Positions 63,020-64,000 of a stretch of 64,000 nt of DNA are shown in pieces. This DNA is from Devosia marina (lineage in GTDB: Bacteria; Pseudomonadota; Alphaproteobacteria; Rhizobiales; Devosiaceae): positions 1,178,001 to 1,242,000 of the forward strand of contig NZ_WQRF01000001.1 of assembly GCF_009758415.1 (NCBI RefSeq). Reading direction: 5' to 3'. Below the pieces are notes generated by a model, which was given only the letters and a program-made list of their open reading frames with translations, did not search any database and was not told where the DNA came from. The translations under genes were made by a program, and so were the position numbers. The first letter of the stretch is position 1, and the number at the start of each line of letters is the position of its first letter.

Positions 63020-64000
63020 CTATTTCGTCTTGCTCTTGCTGACGCCCTTTTCGACCATGAGCTCGGTCCGCTCACCCGGCGTAACCGAGAAGCTGGCCTC
63101 CGTCTCGCTATCATCGTCATAGGTGACGACCACCACATAGTCGCCGCCCGGCAGAGTCGTCTGATGTACGGCGTCATAGCCGAACCCGACCCTCTGCCGA
63201 TTGCCCTGCAGATCGGTCTTGGCGGAGAACATCTCGAACGAGTAGGCACCCGGCATGGTGATTGCGGCAACCCCGGCATCGAGCACCACGTCCACTTCGG
63301 TACGCTCTCCGCTCTCGATCACAAATGGCGCTTCGGCGATTGCCTCGCCCATTTTGACCATGGCCACATAGTTCCCGGGTACCAGTTGGTATTCATCGCC
63401 CGGGCCATAACCATAGCCAACCCTCTCTCTCGAGCCGTCGATTGCCTTGGCTGCCTTGAACAGGCTAACAGCCATGCCGCTGTCCTGAACCGGCATGCCC
63501 TCGACATAGCTGGCATTGATGACGGCGAGCCCGACCCCGGCCACCAGCTCCTTTTCCACCGTCTCTCCGGCGGCCAGCGTGAAGCTTTCCGATACCTCGC
63601 CCTGCCCGACCTTGGCGGTCACGGTGATCTCGCCGGCCGGAACGATGAATTCTGCTTCCGTATAGGCCCGATCGTCCCCGCCCGCATAGACGACGTCGAT
63701 CGACGCCCCCTTGGCGACCGGTTCACCTTCGGCCGCATAGGCTCGCACGATCACCTTGCCTGCGTTCAGTACAAAATAGGGAGCGGCAAGCGTGTCGGCG
63801 GTGATTGTGACTGGCTGGCTCTGCTCAATGGGCCCATAGCGGACGAAAAGCTCATAATCGCCGGGCGCAATCTGCTTGTGGGGGACGCCATAGCCGAACT
63901 CGACCCGATCCCCGGCCTGCCGCAGCTACCAGGCAAGTCCCTTGCCCGTTTCACGGTTGAGCAATTCACCGCCCTCAGCCAGCGCAGCCTCAATGGTGAA
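63020..64000 (-). pseudogene. Repeat-domain exported-type protein, interrupted by an in-frame TAG
   Basis: The minus-strand frame continues past the right edge of the window. Between 63020 and 63925 it contains three related beta-domain units of roughly 75-85 residues marked by RVxFGYG/RVGYGYG and GxYxxxV (for example RVEFGYGVPHKQIAPGDYEL, and RQRVGFGYD). Codon 63926-63928 reads TAG, while the same frame on both sides is clean and fits the repeat (TGKGLAW before, LRQAGDRVEFGYG after), so the interruption is a nonsense change or an assembly error. A start downstream of it (GTG 63754) could give a 244-residue fragment. In rhizobia this kind of domain follows a von Willebrand A domain, but the N-terminus here is outside the window. 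Confidence 0.6.

Noticed and set aside
1..64000. CRISPR arrays, rRNA genes, insertion sequences
   Set aside because: No spaced direct repeats, no rRNA-like stretch and no transposase or IS end was seen.

Overview
The window reads as ordinary chromosome from a high-GC alphaproteobacterium of the order Hyphomicrobiales, most like Devosia or a close relative. This placement is inferred from gene content, not from a search: a DUF1476 zeta-type ATPase inhibitor, DUF3126, a PAS_5-family protein, a BTLCP cysteine peptidase, SbmA/BacA, separate PurS/PurQ/PurL subunits and a CHCC zinc-finger protein. Gene density is high, many neighbours overlap by 1-4 bases, and most intergenic gaps are under 200 bases.

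Layout. 1-6.3 kb: the 3' part of folE, an AraC/GyrI regulator, hisI, a rhomboid protease, then a PAS_5 protein, a tandem PilZ protein and a periplasmic LapG-like peptidase. 6.3-13.1 kb: cysE with an alpha/beta hydrolase, a zinc-finger protein, an FAD monooxygenase, a TetA-like exporter, a GNAT, a 520-base gap with a strong hairpin, and a DUF6152/DUF6644-like pair. 13.1-20.7 kb: gluconate and pentose phosphate genes (gnd divergent from a gluconate 5-dehydrogenase-like SDR and gluconokinase), two more NAD(P) enzymes, CYTH and CHAD proteins and an Ogt-type DNA repair protein. 20.8-30.3 kb: an RluA-type synthase, a RidA/ASCH-like pair, tRNA-Leu(UAA), CheW, a lower-GC two-gene island (MuF-domain/nuclease-like toxin candidate plus partner), gpt, cinA, map, radC, a FemAB-like GNAT and ccdA. 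30.5-35.4 kb: a large hybrid histidine kinase, a cold-shock gene with three small proteins, and rpsU. 35.5-49.0 kb: rpe, purB, a MazEF module, DUF1476, then the purine genes purC-purS, purQ and purL, interrupted by an acyltransferase and two small ORFs, followed by bolA, HIT, HAD and grxD. 49.1-64 kb: a repeat-bearing gap, two MFS genes, an inositol monophosphatase-family gene, ttcA, sbmA with an unusual insertion, rpsD, two exporters, a TrmJ-like methyltransferase, two related GNATs, GFA and TfoX proteins, icd, and a repeat-domain protein broken by an in-frame stop at the right edge.

Most of this is housekeeping: purine synthesis, one-carbon and amino-acid metabolism, translation, and redox or iron-sulfur care (bolA with grxD). 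The strongest candidate for something new is the two-gene module at 22988-25059: an orphan phage MuF-like domain joined to a C-terminal region with a PD-(D/E)XK-like pattern, overlapping by four bases a gene of unrecognised family that could be its immunity protein. Secondary points are the nonsense codon at 63926-63928, the perfect 17-bp inverted repeat at 11836-11901, the paralogous small proteins after the cold-shock gene, and the SbmA insertion.
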